The notes: generated by a model from the sequence alone, not told the origin. 64,000 nucleotides of DNA from Symbiodinium natans (GCA_905221605.1 CAJNDS010002339.1:60001-124000); one strand, 5' to 3'; positions 1 to 14,215 are shown, numbered from the stretch's first letter. Made by a program: numbers and translations.

Positions 1-70
1 CTCCTGCGTGTGCAAAGAAACCAGCGACCAAGCCACGGACCCTGAAGGAAGAGCGCGCACTGCGCGCTCC

Positions 71-105
71 CGGACTCAACGGACTCAACGGACACAACGG
101 TCTCA
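71..105. repeat. short tandem repeat, ~10-bp unit CGGACTCAAC
   Basis: About three and a half adjacent copies of a unit close to CGGACTCAAC, with single-base drift between copies. It is one of many small tandem tracts in the first 15 kb and has no gene association. Confidence 0.6.
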
Positions 106-970
106 ACACCCGCTTGTGAAATGTTCAAACGAAGTTCAACCCGAAACGGCAGCCTCGATCCCCCAGGCGAGCACCAACATGGCCCGCGGCGCGCCCGCGC
201 TCCACAAGGTGAACTCTTTTCTCTAGCCTGATTCTTGACCGCGCTGAATCGTCCGAACTGAGCAGCGTGGACTCGAGATGCTCGAGTTGAAGATCTGCGA
301 ACACGCTGCAGAACAAAAAAGCACAGCTCAACGGCAGTTGTGTGCTACTTGGCCATGGCCTGGCGGCTGCCAAAATCTAGACTCAACATGTACTCCGAAT
401 CGGGGAAAACGCCGGGAGCAGACTAGCCGACCATTGGATCCCATCATTGTATAAGCGCTTCTGTAGGAGATGCTGCAATTTGTACTAGTAGGCTACTTTT
501 GATCTGAGAACCCAGCAGAGTTAGGACTTCCCAGGTTTGGGCTCCGGTGACCTGGAAGCACCCAAAACGCACGCAACGAGAAGGGCAAGAGGTGCAGTGC
601 AAGCTGGTTGGCTTCGATCTGGCTGGGACCCTTATGCCAGGTGACTCAGGAGGACCGGCAGCACATGTGGCTCCTCTGCGGGCAAACGAAGAAGATGTAC
701 GATTAGCTGACCGATGGCTCCCGCGTCTCTGAAGGTCGTTGGATTTTTCGTGCCAGCGCGACTTGGCTCATGTGCTCGAGGCGCTCACAGGCAGCGCAGT
801 GCTTCGAAAGCGGCGTGCAAACGACTTCCTGGCAAGAGGTGCATGGCGGGACCTGCACTGAGGCGAACTGCTAATACACCGCAGCCCCACACCTAACAAG
901 GCAAGTTGTGAAAACAGAAGCTTGACGACCGCGGAAGCCAAAGATTTCACACCGAGCTTCGGCCCACTGG

Positions 971-990
971 AACCCTAAACCCTAAACCCT
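971..990. repeat. interstitial telomere-like repeat (CCCTAAA)
   Basis: Nearly three units of CCCTAAA (TTTAGGG on the other strand) stand in a row, followed by looser related words to about 1075. TTTAGGG is the plant-type telomere unit, also reported for dinoflagellates. The tract is too short to be a functional chromosome end. Confidence 0.6.
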
Positions 991-3963
991 TGCGCCTTTC
1001 GCCTTTCGTCCAGGAACCCCCTTGAAACCCTCAGCTCTGAAACCAAAGCCTGAAAACAAAAGCCCTAAGCCCTTGAGAGCCACAGAAGTTTCAGTGTACA
1101 GCCTTTCGAAGAACCCCGACAGCCTGCGACAATGAAACGGCAGAGCACGTTTGACATGCGAGGTGGGCAAGACGCATCCAGACACGGCAAACGGTTCAGT
1201 ACCATGGCATCTTAAAGAGTCTGAAGCTGTTCAAGCGTGTTGGTTCACAATGGGGTTTCGTTGCAGATGCCACTGTGGTTTGAGTAATTCGAGGAACCGG
1301 GGTAGAGGCAAAAAAAAGAGAAAGGCAGAGGCCTTGCGGCCTTGCACACGGGAACTCGACACGGGAAGCGAGAGCTTGGTCGCCCTTGCGGCCCTTGCGT
1401 CAAAGAGGCACATGTGAAATAGAAGTCAGATGAGTCAGAGATGAGTCAGATTTTCATTTGAACCACCCAAATTCCCACAAAAACAACGCCTCAGTTCAAG
1501 CTTCTCGGCCTTGAGATTCTATTTCACTTAACGCTCACGGAATCTCACTCGTGTGCTGCATGGATGAGCATTCACGAACCAAGGGCGAATCAGCAACCGA
1601 ATCTAGTTGAGGTTCCACATCCAACGTTCGTGCGGTCAGGACTAAGCTGATCCGTCTCAAATACCGTGCTCCGTGAATTTGAAACACCTGGCCCTGAAAT
1701 GGCAAGGGTACAGTCAGTCTGCGGAACACTCCGAGTATGCTCAGTCTACTCCGAGTGAGATGCGGCTCGAAACGAATGATGCGGAGTAGCATCGAGACAG
1801 CTATAAAAACAGCTAAATGTTGCTTGCCTGAAAAATTCGTGCTGAGAACTGAGGCAACGAGTGAAGTGGTTGGGAAAGGTCGCTGTAGGCAGCGTGTGCA
1901 AGCTCTGTGCGAGGCCTGGGAAGCGTGCCCCGGCATTCCATCCAAAGCCTCAAGTTCTAGGAAATCGACCCTAGGCTCCGTGCTGGTGAGTCACAGCAAA
2001 GCCAAACTCAACTGCCTCATCACGACAAAACGAGAGCTAAGTTACACATGGCATCTTTGTGAGGACGAGTCACTGCATTTACTCTGTGCACCTAGGGGCT
2101 ACCTGGCTACCTGCGGGCCGCCGGCCACAAGATGTTAACAATCCGTGGACATGCACTTCTGCTTCGCGGCGCCGGAACTTGGAACGGACCTAGAACTAAG
2201 CCCTCAGCTTAAACGAGAAGTACAAGCGTCAGACTCTTCAGAGTCTCGTAGCACAGCACACTTCCTTGGCAGCCAAGCCGAACATATTGCTACAAGCGCT
2301 TGGGGCCTCGTCCTGCGATGTGAGTATCAGCCCACATGTGTCACGGTGTCACGACACTGTCACGGCTCATGCTTTCTGCAGTTCCTCTGCAGTTGGGGAT
2401 GCTTGCAGATCGGGTGATATTCGTGGCGTTGCATGTCCTGTCCACTCGCTCAAAGTAGTGCCTCGGCTGCTCTGCGAACCAGGGAAGTGTCCCTAAGCCT
2501 CTTGATTTGGGCATTGTGTGAGGGCATCAGCCTGGCTAGATCCTCCCAGCAACTTTCGGGCACATGTTGTCAGCAAGCAGATCGCTGCTCAACAGCCGGG
2601 CAAGCACAAATGCTATTCGGTCGGAGTCATACCTTGGTCTTGCCCCCCCACAGGCACAGGACAAACACGCACTGACATGGCGCTGAGGCGCTACCAGGGT
2701 TGAGGTTCAGAAGCAGCAGAAACTCCGGGAAGAATCTGAGTCATGAGAGCCACCGGCCTCTTCAAACCCGAAACCACCTAAAGCCAAACTGCGCTTTGGT
2801 CAGCTTGGCTTTCAAGACATCAGAAAAAAGGAAGTCAAAAAGAGTCAGAGCAGCACCAGCCTGAGCGTAATTGGAGGCCATATTTACAGAGGCCTCGCCT
2901 CGCCTCGCACTCACAAACTTGTCTTAAGTGAGGTGAGAGGAGTCCTTGTGATGTCTTTAAAAGGGATCGTAAGCACAGATCGCACAGAGGCCAGGCCGGT
3001 TCCGGGTGAGGGACCTTCTTAATTGCACGTCCTTCGGCGTAAGCTGCGCGCTCCGTTATACCAAAAAGAGCGTGCCCCCTTCACACAGCATTGATGCACG
3101 GGGAGCCTGTCATGACCCACGGTTGAAAGGGAGGCAGTGTGCCAGCTTAGCCTCTCCTGGCACTAAGCCTGGTCCCCATGCTCACCGCCTGCACATGAAA
3201 GTGCTGCTCCCTCGTTATCTGATGTTTCAATGATCCGGGCTTCGACCAAGTGCGTGCCATAGTCAGGGTCAGAAGTAGCCGCAACAGCTTATCCGCTCCG
3301 AAATTGTCGCAGAGCACCTGCCTTTGTCCGCATCACTTCACATGCCCACAGCGAGACTGAAAGTATGGTCCGAAGGAAATTGCAGCAGGCTTCATGTCTT
3401 CGCCCCGTGGGGTGAGCGACCTTGCTTGTGGTCTACCCTCCTACTTCACCTACAAGTCCGGCATAGTTGCAACCTGAGCATGTTCAGAGCGAGGAGTCGT
3501 TTGACGCTTAGTTTGCAAAGGCATTCGCCGTGAACTGTTGAACCGTACAGAAACCAGCCAGCCGCAAAACTGGGAAAACCACCAGCCTTAGCGGCCTTAG
3601 ACTTTGGATCTGTCCGGCTCTGTCCACCACACGTGACATGTGACATGTGAAAAGCCTTAGCGGTGCGAGCCGTGCAGACACTTATCTGCCTGGGGAAGTG
3701 CGGATCTTGTGGCCTCTAAGGATCACATCGGCTTTATACAGCATAATTACAATTTAGTTTAATCGTGTTGAACTTTTTGGCCACCTTGGTGCGGGGCGGC
3801 TGCTCTCTGCCGCGGAGGTGCGCGCAGGGCAAGCTTGGATGGTACGAGGAACGTCGCGACTCCACGGCCCCGGGCAGACGGTCACATACGGTGACTTTCC
3901 GTGCCAATGGATTTGTATCTGAACCGCACCACGGCCCCAAGCCCGACTTCTCTCGGGCACTGG

Positions 3964-4002
3964 CCTTGCGAGCCTTGCGAGCCCCGCGAGCCTCGCGAGC
4001 CT
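3964..4002. repeat. 9-bp tandem repeat (GAGCCTTGC-like)
   Basis: Four to five degenerate copies of a 9-bp unit near GCCTTGCGA, drifting to GCCCCGCGA and GCCTCGCGA. Confidence 0.6.
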
Positions 4003-6464
4003 AGGCGGGCAGCGGTGTGACTAGGACTGACCGGGTGTAGATGTTCGTCAAATCGGGGCACGTCCAATATCTCACCAAACCTCGCTCAGTCGCCCAGTGG
4101 ATTCACTGGTACACCCGCTTCACTTAGACGTGTCGTGCGACTAGGCATGGCGAAGACTCGTCAGGTTGGCTCCAGGCAGTGTCCCCCCCGTTAGTCGCCG
4201 AGGCATCGATATCCCCGGTGTGTTCCCGGTGCAGGCCCCCGCTGCCGTGAGCGGTCAGAGAGAACGCAAAGAAGTTGGCTTAGCCCTGGGCCATCAGGAA
4301 TGCGCTAACGGTGCGTGGCTAGGATCCGGGCAGTGCTTTGGAATGCGCTGCGCGCTACGCTACAGTGCTCTGGGATGTCGCGAAAGACTTGGCCAACTTT
4401 GGAAAACACTACTGTGACTACTGTGACTACTTGGGCTTCGAAGCCTCCCCGTGGTCCCTTTGTGTATCTACATACATGTTCGAATTCTTTGTGACGGCTC
4501 AGCGAGCGCAGCAGCAGAATGATGGTCTGCAACTCTCTGAACTGCCAGGATCTATGACTCTGCTCGCAGATGGTGAGGAGGTTCTCCTGGCAGTTTCCCC
4601 GGCACGGTTGGATCACGACCGCGCTGGGCATTGCTGGCCCTCTACAGGACTGCCGCACGAGTTCAGGCAGCCTCACACGCTGCGCGACACGCTGCGCGAC
4701 GCTGGCTCCATGCTCAGTTCATGCTCAGTTCGTCGAATCGAGGGATGTCCAGGTCGAGTCGATATGAAGGGCACGTCATGCACATCCACACAGACTGTGT
4801 TGACTGTGTTGCAGCCCTCCTCGGTGCTGCGCGTCACAGGCAAGCCCGGGAGACTTTGAGGTGAGCGAGCACCGCCAGGCACGGCAAAACCGGCGCCCCA
4901 AGTCGGGGCGCCCCAAGCGGCGCAACCCCAACCGCCCCGAACCTGAGGTCACGCCTGAGGTCACGGATCAGCATTTGAGGCCCAGGCTTGGGCACGGGCC
5001 GCGAATGTCGCGAATCGCGGCCTTCAAGGCAGCCCATGCAACTGTGACGTGCCGTGACCCTGCAAGGCTCAAAGTCGGCTTAGATCTCAGTGCTCCCTTG
5101 GCTCCCAAAAGATCTCAGAAAGGCTACGAGACGATGCTTGCATCCTCGAGGCCGCGATCCGGGATTGTCACACAAGTGTCACAAGTGCCACGCACATTTG
5201 CCACTTGGCTGCAGCTTAAGTCCTCAAAGCCGTGCCTAATTTGGACGGAACATAGAACGGACCAGGCAAGCGTCTGCATCTAAGCAATCTAGGCGAATCG
5301 TGTGAGGGGGCCTGGATGGGCCTGGGCGCCTTACATGGGCCCCAATCCCGGCATCTAATCTGCGCCACAGGCCCGGCTTCAGGCCGTTCGTGGGCCATCG
5401 CGGGTGGTCAGTCCACGGTTTGGCGAGAGCACGCTCGAGAGCACGCTCCCAAAGGCACAAAGCCAAGGAACACCCACAACACAAGCATCAGGTCCCAACG
5501 ATCTCCACCACCCTGCAACGAACTCAGGTCGGGACGCGGGTGGCGCGCCTCATGCACACTTTACGGCTTTCGCGCATGTCACGTCCCAAGCTTGCAATGC
5601 CTGGCAATGACGGAATGACGGCGTTGCGAGCGCAGTGCGGGGCCTACCTGACAGTACCTGACTATGGCAGCATCGTTCTGGCTATGGCCGTCGGTCCTGC
5701 AGCTTGCTCGAACTGGCTCGAACGTGTCTTAAGCTTCAGGGAGGCAGCAGGCCATGCGGAATCCACCAAGTGAGCTGTGAGACACCGTGCATAGCGTGCA
5801 ACGCCATGCAACACCCGTACTCTCCTGCACGATTCTGCACATTATCAGTCGGCCTGTCTTAAGCCCATGACGCCCATGAAAGGAACGGCGGGCGCTGGAT
5901 CGTGGATGTGGGAGTCCGCCATGCAAGCCTCCCCTTCACTGAGAGAGAAATTAGAGGGAGCGCAGTGAGAGCGGCGGTGGCAGGCTTTCCTTGTGCCTAG
6001 AACCCCAGAACCCTCGGATGCTCCCGGATGCTCCCGGTCGTCCTGTCGCTCGCGCTCGGGTGCAAGTCAGCTTGGACGCAGCAAGGCTCTGAAGGACCTA
6101 TCGGAGGTTCTGCCGAAGGCTGTCTGGCAAGAAGGACAAGCTCAAGGTCAGACTCCGGACTCCACACTGCAAGCACTGCAAGAAGTTCCATGGCAAAGGG
6201 TAAGCCGGAAAAGCCGACCACCCTCAGCACCTGGCATGTCCTGACACCACGGCGAAGCAACTTGGAAGAAGCTCTCAACAGCTTCGCGCCTGCCGTGGCA
6301 CCCCGGCTGCGAGTCAGAGCGCAGGGAATGCTGGTATTTTCATATGTGTTCTCATGCGCTTTCCCTCCACTCCACAAGCTAGGCTTTTGCCAGCGACCAA
6401 ACCGCTCGCTCCACTCGTGATGGCTGCTTTCGCGGGCCAGCGTGGGCTGCCACCTGACCCGTGC

Positions 6465-6524
6465 GCTCTGCAATGCTCTGCAATGCTCTGCCCTGCTCTG
6501 CAATGCTCTGCAATGCTCTGCAGC
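6465..6524. repeat. 10-bp tandem repeat (CTCTGCAATG)
   Basis: Six consecutive copies of a 10-bp unit CTCTGCAATG; one copy reads CTCTGCCCTG. The array interrupts no recognisable coding frame. Confidence 0.8.
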
Positions 6525-9500
6525 AATCTGCTGTTCCCGGACTCAACTTGGCAGCCTGCATCTGAGGACCATGGACATACAGCCAGCAACAGCGTGCTGG
6601 CACATGCTGGCATGGCTCTAACGCGCTGACTTCCGGAGGAGATTCCTTAGCGTTGAAGCGGCTTTCGATGACATGCAATGCAAAACCGAGAAGGCCTGCC
6701 TTTCCAGAGTCTGCTCTGCCACCCCAGGGCAAAGCAAGCACTCAGCGGAAGAAAAAAGCAAGACCCGCAAGACCCGAAAGACCCCAAGCGGTTCGAGTCA
6801 AGTCAAAGCCACTTCGAACTCAACGCCAGTGTGATGGCGTCGCAACTCCTCATAACTTGCCCCCGAATGCACCTACATGTAGGTGCGATCCCGCGCCCCC
6901 CCAACTTCAACCTGCACGTTGTATTCCCCCCTCTTCGTCGGGGCAGGGGTGGGCAGAAATAGTTCTGGAACTTTTCCAGAAAGATGCACGTTCGGGCACA
7001 GTGTTGAACCATTGTCGCGGCACTCATGGTTGAATCATGATACGCACTAGGATCATGACAAAGTGCCTTGCCAGACAGTCCCTGTTGCGGATTGACTTAC
7101 CGCGCCAGTCCCCTGTTGTCAGAGGAATAGGTCCGGCACCAACCCCTAAAGAGGAGCGGCGACGACCCGCCCCTCCTCCAAAGACCCCATTCTTAAAGAG
7201 GGGGAATGCTTGGCGCATCTGTGGGGTTCCAGACATCTGAGCAAAGCTCCACGCGTTGCTTGGAGACGGCGATTGAACTCTGGCATGCCATGAGCCACTC
7301 GTCCGGACACCTCCGCAAAACACGCTACACAAATTATGCGACAGACCTGGCCTGCACACCCAGGCAGGCCCTGAAGCACCGCTCACTACCGCATGTCGTG
7401 ATCCTGCCCCCAACCTACCATTGGCTGAACAGGACATAAGCGCTGTGCTTCGCTCTGAAACTGCGCGGAGTCGAAGCGGACGAGGACAAGAGCATGCGAC
7501 CCCGCCTGGCCGGGCTACGTTGAGCATCTCTCACGTCCATTTCCCACCGTACTGGCTGTGAGAAGCCTAGACACATGCAGAGGCGACCTTTTGGCGCTTT
7601 GGCCCAACTCAGATGAGGGCCAGTACAACTAGACCAAGATCTGACAGTGCCGGAACATCCATGAATCTACGCGACCGGAGATGCACACGCCCAGCGGAGT
7701 CCAGCGACGATGCCTCATTGTTGACGCACGCAGCTCTACTGCATCAGCGGCCATCAAAACGTCCTCGTGAGCCAATGGCCGGAGTGTCGCTTTCAGGTGC
7801 TCCCGTCGCTTTACAGTGTTTTGGGGATCCGGTGCTGTGCTTGATGGACTAAGGTGTCGCTTTGGGATTCTTCGAGGAGACCCCCGACGAAATCGCCGCA
7901 CACTGCTCTCTCATCTGGGGGGTGTCGCTTTGCAGGTGTTCTCGTCGCTTTGCAAGATTTCGCGCTTTCGTGGACGCCTCTTACAACACTACAAGCAACG
8001 GAATCTTGACACTTGCTCATGTGAATCCTGAGGTTCGCACCCTGCTTCAAGACATTCAGAAGAATCCGGAAGCGCCATAGAGAGGCAGCGCGTTGCGATC
8101 GGTGAAAGCCTGGCTGTCCTGTCCCTGAGCAGGGCATGATGGCTTCTGACGCTAACCCGCAATACGCAATGACAACAGTCACATCAAGGCATTAGCCGGA
8201 GCAGCTTCCCGAGAGGATTCTGCCGGTGCACCGCCCTGCCCCAGACCATGTCAGATCCAGGATCTCCCCCACCCCGGCGCCAAGGCCTGTGCAAGCATCG
8301 GTCCGGCAGGCACGGCAGCCCTCACTGCCCTCGCATGCCCTCGCTGCACGTCTTCGACGCGCAGAGGCTTCTCCAGGACAACTGTCTGGCACCCGCCTAG
8401 CATGTCCTGATCCTCCTGGCAGGCAGATTGCCATCGACTCAGCGGGACATCGGCGCGGTGCAGCGCCGTGTAGCGCCGTGCTGCATGGGCACACCTGGAC
8501 CTGAATTCGTCTGAAACTGCTCGTGTCCCAGGTGGGAACGGAGCCCGGCTGCTCCTCAGCACCTGCGTACTTCTGCGTGGCCAAGAAAGATAACCGCGGC
8601 CCTTTCGGAAGTGGCTGTCAATCCACGGGCTCAGAAAAGTCAGCATGCTCAGTGTTTGCATCCAGCACAGGGTCTTAGCAATGTACCTCCGCAACCATGC
8701 CGACCATTTTTGCATGACCTGACCTGCTTCGTCCTTGAACGATACAAGGCAATGAGAGGCTGATGCGTTCGCTCTTGCAGCTCGACAGACTCGACAACTC
8801 TCAACCAAGCGGCACAGGGACGCGTGGCAAAGAGCCTTCAGACCCGCACATCAATTGATTCCCATAGTCGTCCACGGGAAGTCAGAAGAACAGAGACCCC
8901 CGACCTCACCTGGCATGTTCAGGGCTCTGAGTTCGCGCAAGCCCGTGTGGCCTCTTTTCATCATGAGCTGAAGTCCTTGAAAGAATACACATTCGGGGAA
9001 AGCAAACCGATGCTGGAGACACTGGTGGAGGCTCCAACCAGGACAGTCAGTTTGGGCAACGTCTTCATTGCGGGTCGATCGACTGCCTGGCTACTGTGCA
9101 ACCTTCGCCAATTGCCCGAAGGCACAAGCCATCACCACTGTGAGGCACATTCGTGGCACATGCAACAAGGATCGCAGATTCTGCGGTTGAAGCCGTGCCC
9201 CCTGCCCCGTCCCGGAACCACGTCCTGCGAGCAGAGGGGCACAGGGCCGAGCAAGGAATGCAAGACCTTGCAGAGGTTGCACCCTGCATCGATGGCTCCC
9301 CATCCTCAACTGTTCGCCTTCTCATGAAAGGGCATGAGCGCTGCCTGGAAAGGCGCTCGGAAGCTAGCATCCAGAATCAAGCAACCTCCGGAAGCACGTG
9401 CACGGAGGCTAGAAGCCCTTTCCTACACCACGCCACTACGCTTACTACGCCCTACATGCCCTACCAAGCCTATCGCGACTGTCGGAAGCAGCTTCGCGAG

Positions 9501-10207
9501 ATCGCCGAGCTGACTCGCGGCACTTCACGACTGCAAGGACCCCTCATTGTCCCACTTCCTTCTACTTCTGTCTCCAGAGCACAAAGCCTCATTGCAAAGA
9601 CACTGTCAAGCCTGCAATCCCACAAAGCCACCATGTAACTGAGGCCAACCGGGTGGCCCCACTTCCAAACGTCACCCTCTGCTGGGCAATGGCTTGCCAT
9701 GACATGCCATGCTGGGATGGCGCAAGGGCAGCCTTACACCGTGAGAAGCGGCCTGCCAGAGACTGTGAGAATCGTGAGACGTAGGCCCTGCAGCTAGACA
9801 GGGCTCCAGCGCACCGCCAGATCAGTTTGCCCGAGAGCACTTGTTTCGTGGGGCGTCGGAACACAAGATCAGGCAAGCTCCTCGCTTGCCGGAAGCAGGC
9901 ACCACGTGGCGGCGGCAGTGCTGATTTGGGCATGTCGTGCGAAGGACATGCTTGACATACTTCCAGAGGACCAGGACCGGCAGCTGTTCCTATGGAATGC
10001 CACGCCGCCGCTCCGGACACACGAAACATCCTTCGGCTTTCTTAGCCGTAGCCCTCCCGGTACCAAGCTCCGCAGGCCTCAAAGTCCTGTGATCGCCAAG
10101 AGCAGATAGGAAGCGTAGGCAAGCCATGGGGTGACCAAGCGGACCAAGATGGAAGCAGGCGGGCCTGGCGGGCCTGCAACGCTTGCAGTTTCAGGAGACA
10201 GGCCTGC

Positions 10208-10275
10208 TCGCGCGGCTTGCGCGGCTTGCGCGGCTTGCGCGGCTTGCGCGGCTTGCGCGGCTTGCGCGGCTTGCC
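10208..10275. repeat. 9-bp tandem repeat (GCGCGGCTT)
   Basis: Seven to eight near-perfect copies of GCGCGGCTT. Because the unit is a multiple of three, all frames stay open and yield artificial Pro/Arg/Lys or Gly/Leu/Arg repeats. I treat the ORFs across it as artefacts. Confidence 0.85.
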
Positions 10276-11395
10276 GTCAGCCTGTCCGTCCGACCCACTG
10301 ACTTCGGGATTCGGGAGCACCGAGGCCAGCTTATGTAAACGTAAAGCTTGGCCCAGCTTCCACAGTGATGACACTGAACTGCCGCACTTCAACACATGAA
10401 GAACATGCTCTCGCCTCACACATCCAGGGCCGCCCGCGACACCTACCAAGCTGTGCGGTACCCACTTGGTGCCTACCGATCATCCAAAGGTGCGACCCTG
10501 TCCTACACTTCTGCGCGTGCTGTCCCACTGTCCCACTGCGCCAAGCACCCCGACTTGCAGCATTCCTCCGTGCGGCATGGCTGAACCCCTGCACCAATGG
10601 ACATGTGCCGACAAGATGAGAGTCAGAAAAGACATTGTGCGGGAGTGATGACATACCAAAGACGTTGCTATTCGGTTCTATTTCGATACGCGGGTCGTGC
10701 TTGAAGTCATGCCGCTGCGCAAAGTGCCGCGCTCATGATCAAGACGGGCAGCCGGTAGCAGCACTGGAGAGTCTGCGCAAGACTCATGCTGACCTACTGG
10801 CTACGTTGCCTACGTTGATACGGATTTCTCTACACATGCTGCCTAAGATGAGACCTGGGCTTGTGACGGATTCTGCTAAACATTGCTTCAGAGAGGACAC
10901 GGTGAACTGTCCATGGAGGCTTGCGAGCCTGGGCCAGATATTCAATCATGCCAAAATCTGAAGCTTCCGTACTTTCAACATCTTAGATACTGAGGACTTT
11001 GCTTGCCTCTTCTCAAGGCAAGCTGTTCTGATGGTCGCTTCACCAAATGAGATGCCGCGCCCCGACACGTGCCGGAGCGCTCACAGGGCTCACGGGAAAT
11101 ATGACTTGGTGCTGGAAAACACGGTTCATTCATGGCACGCCAGGATCAGGCAACCTCTGCACTTGCTTGCGCAAGCGGAGGGCCGCGCAGCAAGTCATGC
11201 GTGCCCTGCATCACACCCGCGGCATGCTCGGAAAGGCGAAGGCATGCTGGCGCATGAGGGATGGAACACTGGCACCCACCAACATATTGGAGCGCTTTAC
11301 GTCAAGCGGAAGGCAGCTGTCAGCGCAGTTTCAAACGAGATTGTAGATTCATCACAGCGGCATCATCCCTTAGAGCAACCATGCGGATTTGAAAT

Positions 11396-11432
11396 GGGTT
11401 TAGGGTTTCGGGTTTGAGGTTAGGGTTTAGAG
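11396..11432. repeat. degenerate telomere-like tract (GGGTTTA)
   Basis: A run of GGGTTTAGGGTTT-like words with interruptions, again of the TTTAGGG type. It lies in non-coding DNA and is a degenerate interstitial telomeric tract. Confidence 0.55.
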
Positions 11433-12485
11433 ACCCTGGTTGCAAAGTGGGACATTCTCAAACCAACCGAAGTCAAAATAACGGTTCGGTCAGTGGCTGC
11501 ATCCAGCATGCAGTCCGGTTCCCGAGGTACCTCTGCGACAATGACCGTTCGTTCACGACTTCACACTTACAATGCGGCATTCTAAGATTCTTGAGGCACT
11601 CAGCCGATACGCACTTCAGACTCGGCAAATCTGGGCAGCACTACCCGCCACTCTTCGAGACACCAGGAAGGCATGAGGCAACGATTGCCTGCATCAGCAC
11701 ATGACCTGTTGTTGCCGAACATGCATTTGTGCTACTAGCATCGTCCGTATGTGCGCGCTGATATCCGCACTGTGCATGGGGCAGTGCATGGGACTGGCCA
11801 CCACGGGCGACAGGTGGTCAGTGCGTTTCAGCTCACGGCGTTGCCCTGTGCGTTCGGTGCCAAGCCTTCGAATGCCCAGAGCAGCTTTGGACAAGTCGGA
11901 ACCATAATTGCCGCCGTTTGGCAAGCTGCTAGCATTTCTTGGGAACCCCATAGACATTCTTGACTTAAACCAAAGAAGAACACCTGAGCTGTGGCAAGGG
12001 CTGTTGCAAACATGGAGGAAGGCAGAGACGTCTTGCTGTGGCCTCTGTGACTTGTGCAGGCAAAGCCTGGCGCTGGTGCAGCTCCATGTCTAAAGTGGCT
12101 CGGCAATATCCAGGGGCTCTAGTCTCGTACACCTTCGCCTGCGACTGGGCAGAGCTGTGCGGTGTAGGAGAGAGCAGTCAAACAGAAGCAGGTTTAAAGT
12201 GTAGACGTCGTACACTACGCACGGCCACCGCTAGAGATCTAGGGGCTAAGCCCTAAACAGATGCCTATGGGATTAGAGCGCAGAGGGCACAAGAGGGCAC
12301 GGGCGAGCGCGTACGCAACATGGCTGCACAACTCTTGCACCGCCGCGCTTGCGCAGCCGCTACAAGCTTGAGCGAGCGTGGTGCGCGGGATGTTGCAACA
12401 ATCTTCGACATGCCAGAGAGGATGCCCAATGCTTGCCCTCGGCTGCACATGACGCCGTGCACGCCAATGCTTTCCAGATTCCTAT

Positions 12486-12518
12486 GAACTGGTTGAACTG
12501 GTTGAACTGGTTGAACTG
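12486..12518. repeat. 10-bp tandem repeat (AACTGGTTG)
   Basis: Three perfect tandem copies of a unit close to GAACTGGTT, ending where the match fades. Confidence 0.7.
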
Positions 12519-13404
12519 ATGCCATATCTTGCACAGCCCGGTCATTTCGTCTTCAGCTCGCATGCACGACTTCGCTCTCTTCGCTGCTCGGTCCTCCAAG
12601 AAACACATGTGTTTTGGCCATGGGGCCGAATTTGCAAAAAACACACGGAGCCCTTTTTCATTATGCTGTGCGGGCGCCCAGGCCAAACATTAGGCCGTGG
12701 ACCCGAACTTTTGCCTAAAGAGCTCATCTGACTCACTCGGCATCATGGTGTTCGGCACTCTCAGCTACGATGCAAGAGCGTTGTGCACAAAACCTTTGAA
12801 AGTCAAGGATAATGGCTGACTTGAGTCCCATAGGAGTAGGACAGTACACGAATGTTTAGACTGTCTGCCTAGTGAAGTGGTCAGTTCGTAAAGACTTTCT
12901 GATCCTCTGTATCCTTCTATCTAGCTTGTTGCACCGCCCTCAGAAGCACTGGTTAGTGACTTAGTGTGCGCATAATGTCTGCGTGGCCCAAAAAAATAAT
13001 CCCTCCATGCAGTTCCTGCGACTCTGTTGACTGTCACTGCTCCTGTGAAAATGAGTCTGTGCCCGGGATGCAGAAGGCAGCATGGTTCAGCATTCGAAGT
13101 CCGAGGAGACTGTCATTTTCAGGGAGTCAGTGCACTGCGCCACTCCTGCAGATGGCGGTTTTAAGGTTTATAAGGCGGTTGAGGCCAACTCCTCGGCGCA
13201 ATGGCGTGGAAAGCGTTACACTGCCGTCAGCAGAGGCCTGCAAGACACAAGCCATGCCAAGCCAGGCGCTGTGCTGGCAAGCCTTTGTGAGGTCACGGCG
13301 GGCCAGGGGTCAGGGGGGTCAAGGGCCAGGGGTCTCGGGGGGGCAGAGGGGCAGGGGGGCAGGGAAGGAGGTCAGCAGATTTGAGCAACCGCCCCTGCCA
13401 AGTG

Positions 13405-14215
13405 AGGGACCGGAATGCAGGAGCAAGCAAGCTCCAAGCACGTGCAGCCGGGCGCGCTGTAGTCTCCGCACCATGCTCATCCCGCCCCCCAGTACTCTTA
13501 ACGGCACAGATCATTCATTGTCTCTCTAAGCTACAGCTTCCTGACATCCTCAGCGGCGATGGCGAGGGAATTCAGTGACCTAGCAGTGGGAGTCAGCGTC
13601 GGAGCCGCCGCTCCACTCCTGGAGGGTGGCTAAGGCTAGCCATGCCAAGCAGGCAGGCATCGCTGTGCTGGCACGCCTGGTGAGGAATGCGGGAGCAAGC
13701 AAGCTTCAAACTTTTCTAAAGTGTCTAAAGCACATGCAGCCGGGCGCCCTGTATTCTTCGCACTGTCCACATCCCGCCGCCCTGTACTCTTAACTGCACA
13801 GATGATTCACTGTCTCTCCAAGCTCGTGTTGACACAGCTTCTTGGCGATGGCGAGGGAATTCAGCGACCTAGCAGTGGGAGTCAGCGTCGGAGCCGCCGC
13901 TCCACTCCTGCCAAGTGGTTAAGGCTAGCAAGCCCCGGCAGGCATCGCTGTGCTGGCAAGCCTTTGTGAGCTGCCTAGTGAGGGGCCGGAATGCGGGAGC
14001 AAGCGAGCTCCAAAGTTGCCTAAAACATGTATTCTCCGCACCATTGCTCATCCCGACCCCGAGTACTCTTAACGGCTGAGCTGATTCATTGTCTCTCTAA
14101 GCTGGTGTTCAACTTCTTGGCGAGTAAATGCACCGACCTAGAAGTGCGAGTCAGCGTCGGAGGCGCCACTCCACTCCTGGCAAGTGGAGAAGGCTAGCGA
14201 GAAGGCTAGCCATGC
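13405..14215. repeat. ~290-bp repeat in three degenerate tandem copies
   Basis: Three copies share the same order of blocks: GAATGCGGGAGCAAGC, a 'GTACTCTTAAC' block, a 'TTCATTGTCTCTC' block, 'GGCGATGGCGAGGGAATTC' and 'CTCCACTCCTG'. Copies begin near 13410, 13683 and 13986, so the period drifts from about 273 to 304 bp. A shortened fourth relic may precede the array. Copy 3 lacks part of the middle. The shared ORFs are not conserved in frame between copies, so this is non-coding satellite-like DNA or a duplicated spacer. Confidence 0.75.

Noticed and set aside
4338-4859. 173-codon plus-strand frame
   Set aside because: No motif, and four other frames are open over the same bases; composition looks like chance in GC-rich DNA.
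10042-10449. Frame with repeated Lys-Pro-Arg units
   Set aside because: Produced entirely by the 9-bp tandem repeat at 10208-10275.
12966-13529. 187-codon plus-strand frame
   Set aside because: Ends inside the ~290-bp tandem repeat and is not preserved in the other copies; Gly/Arg low-complexity stretch.
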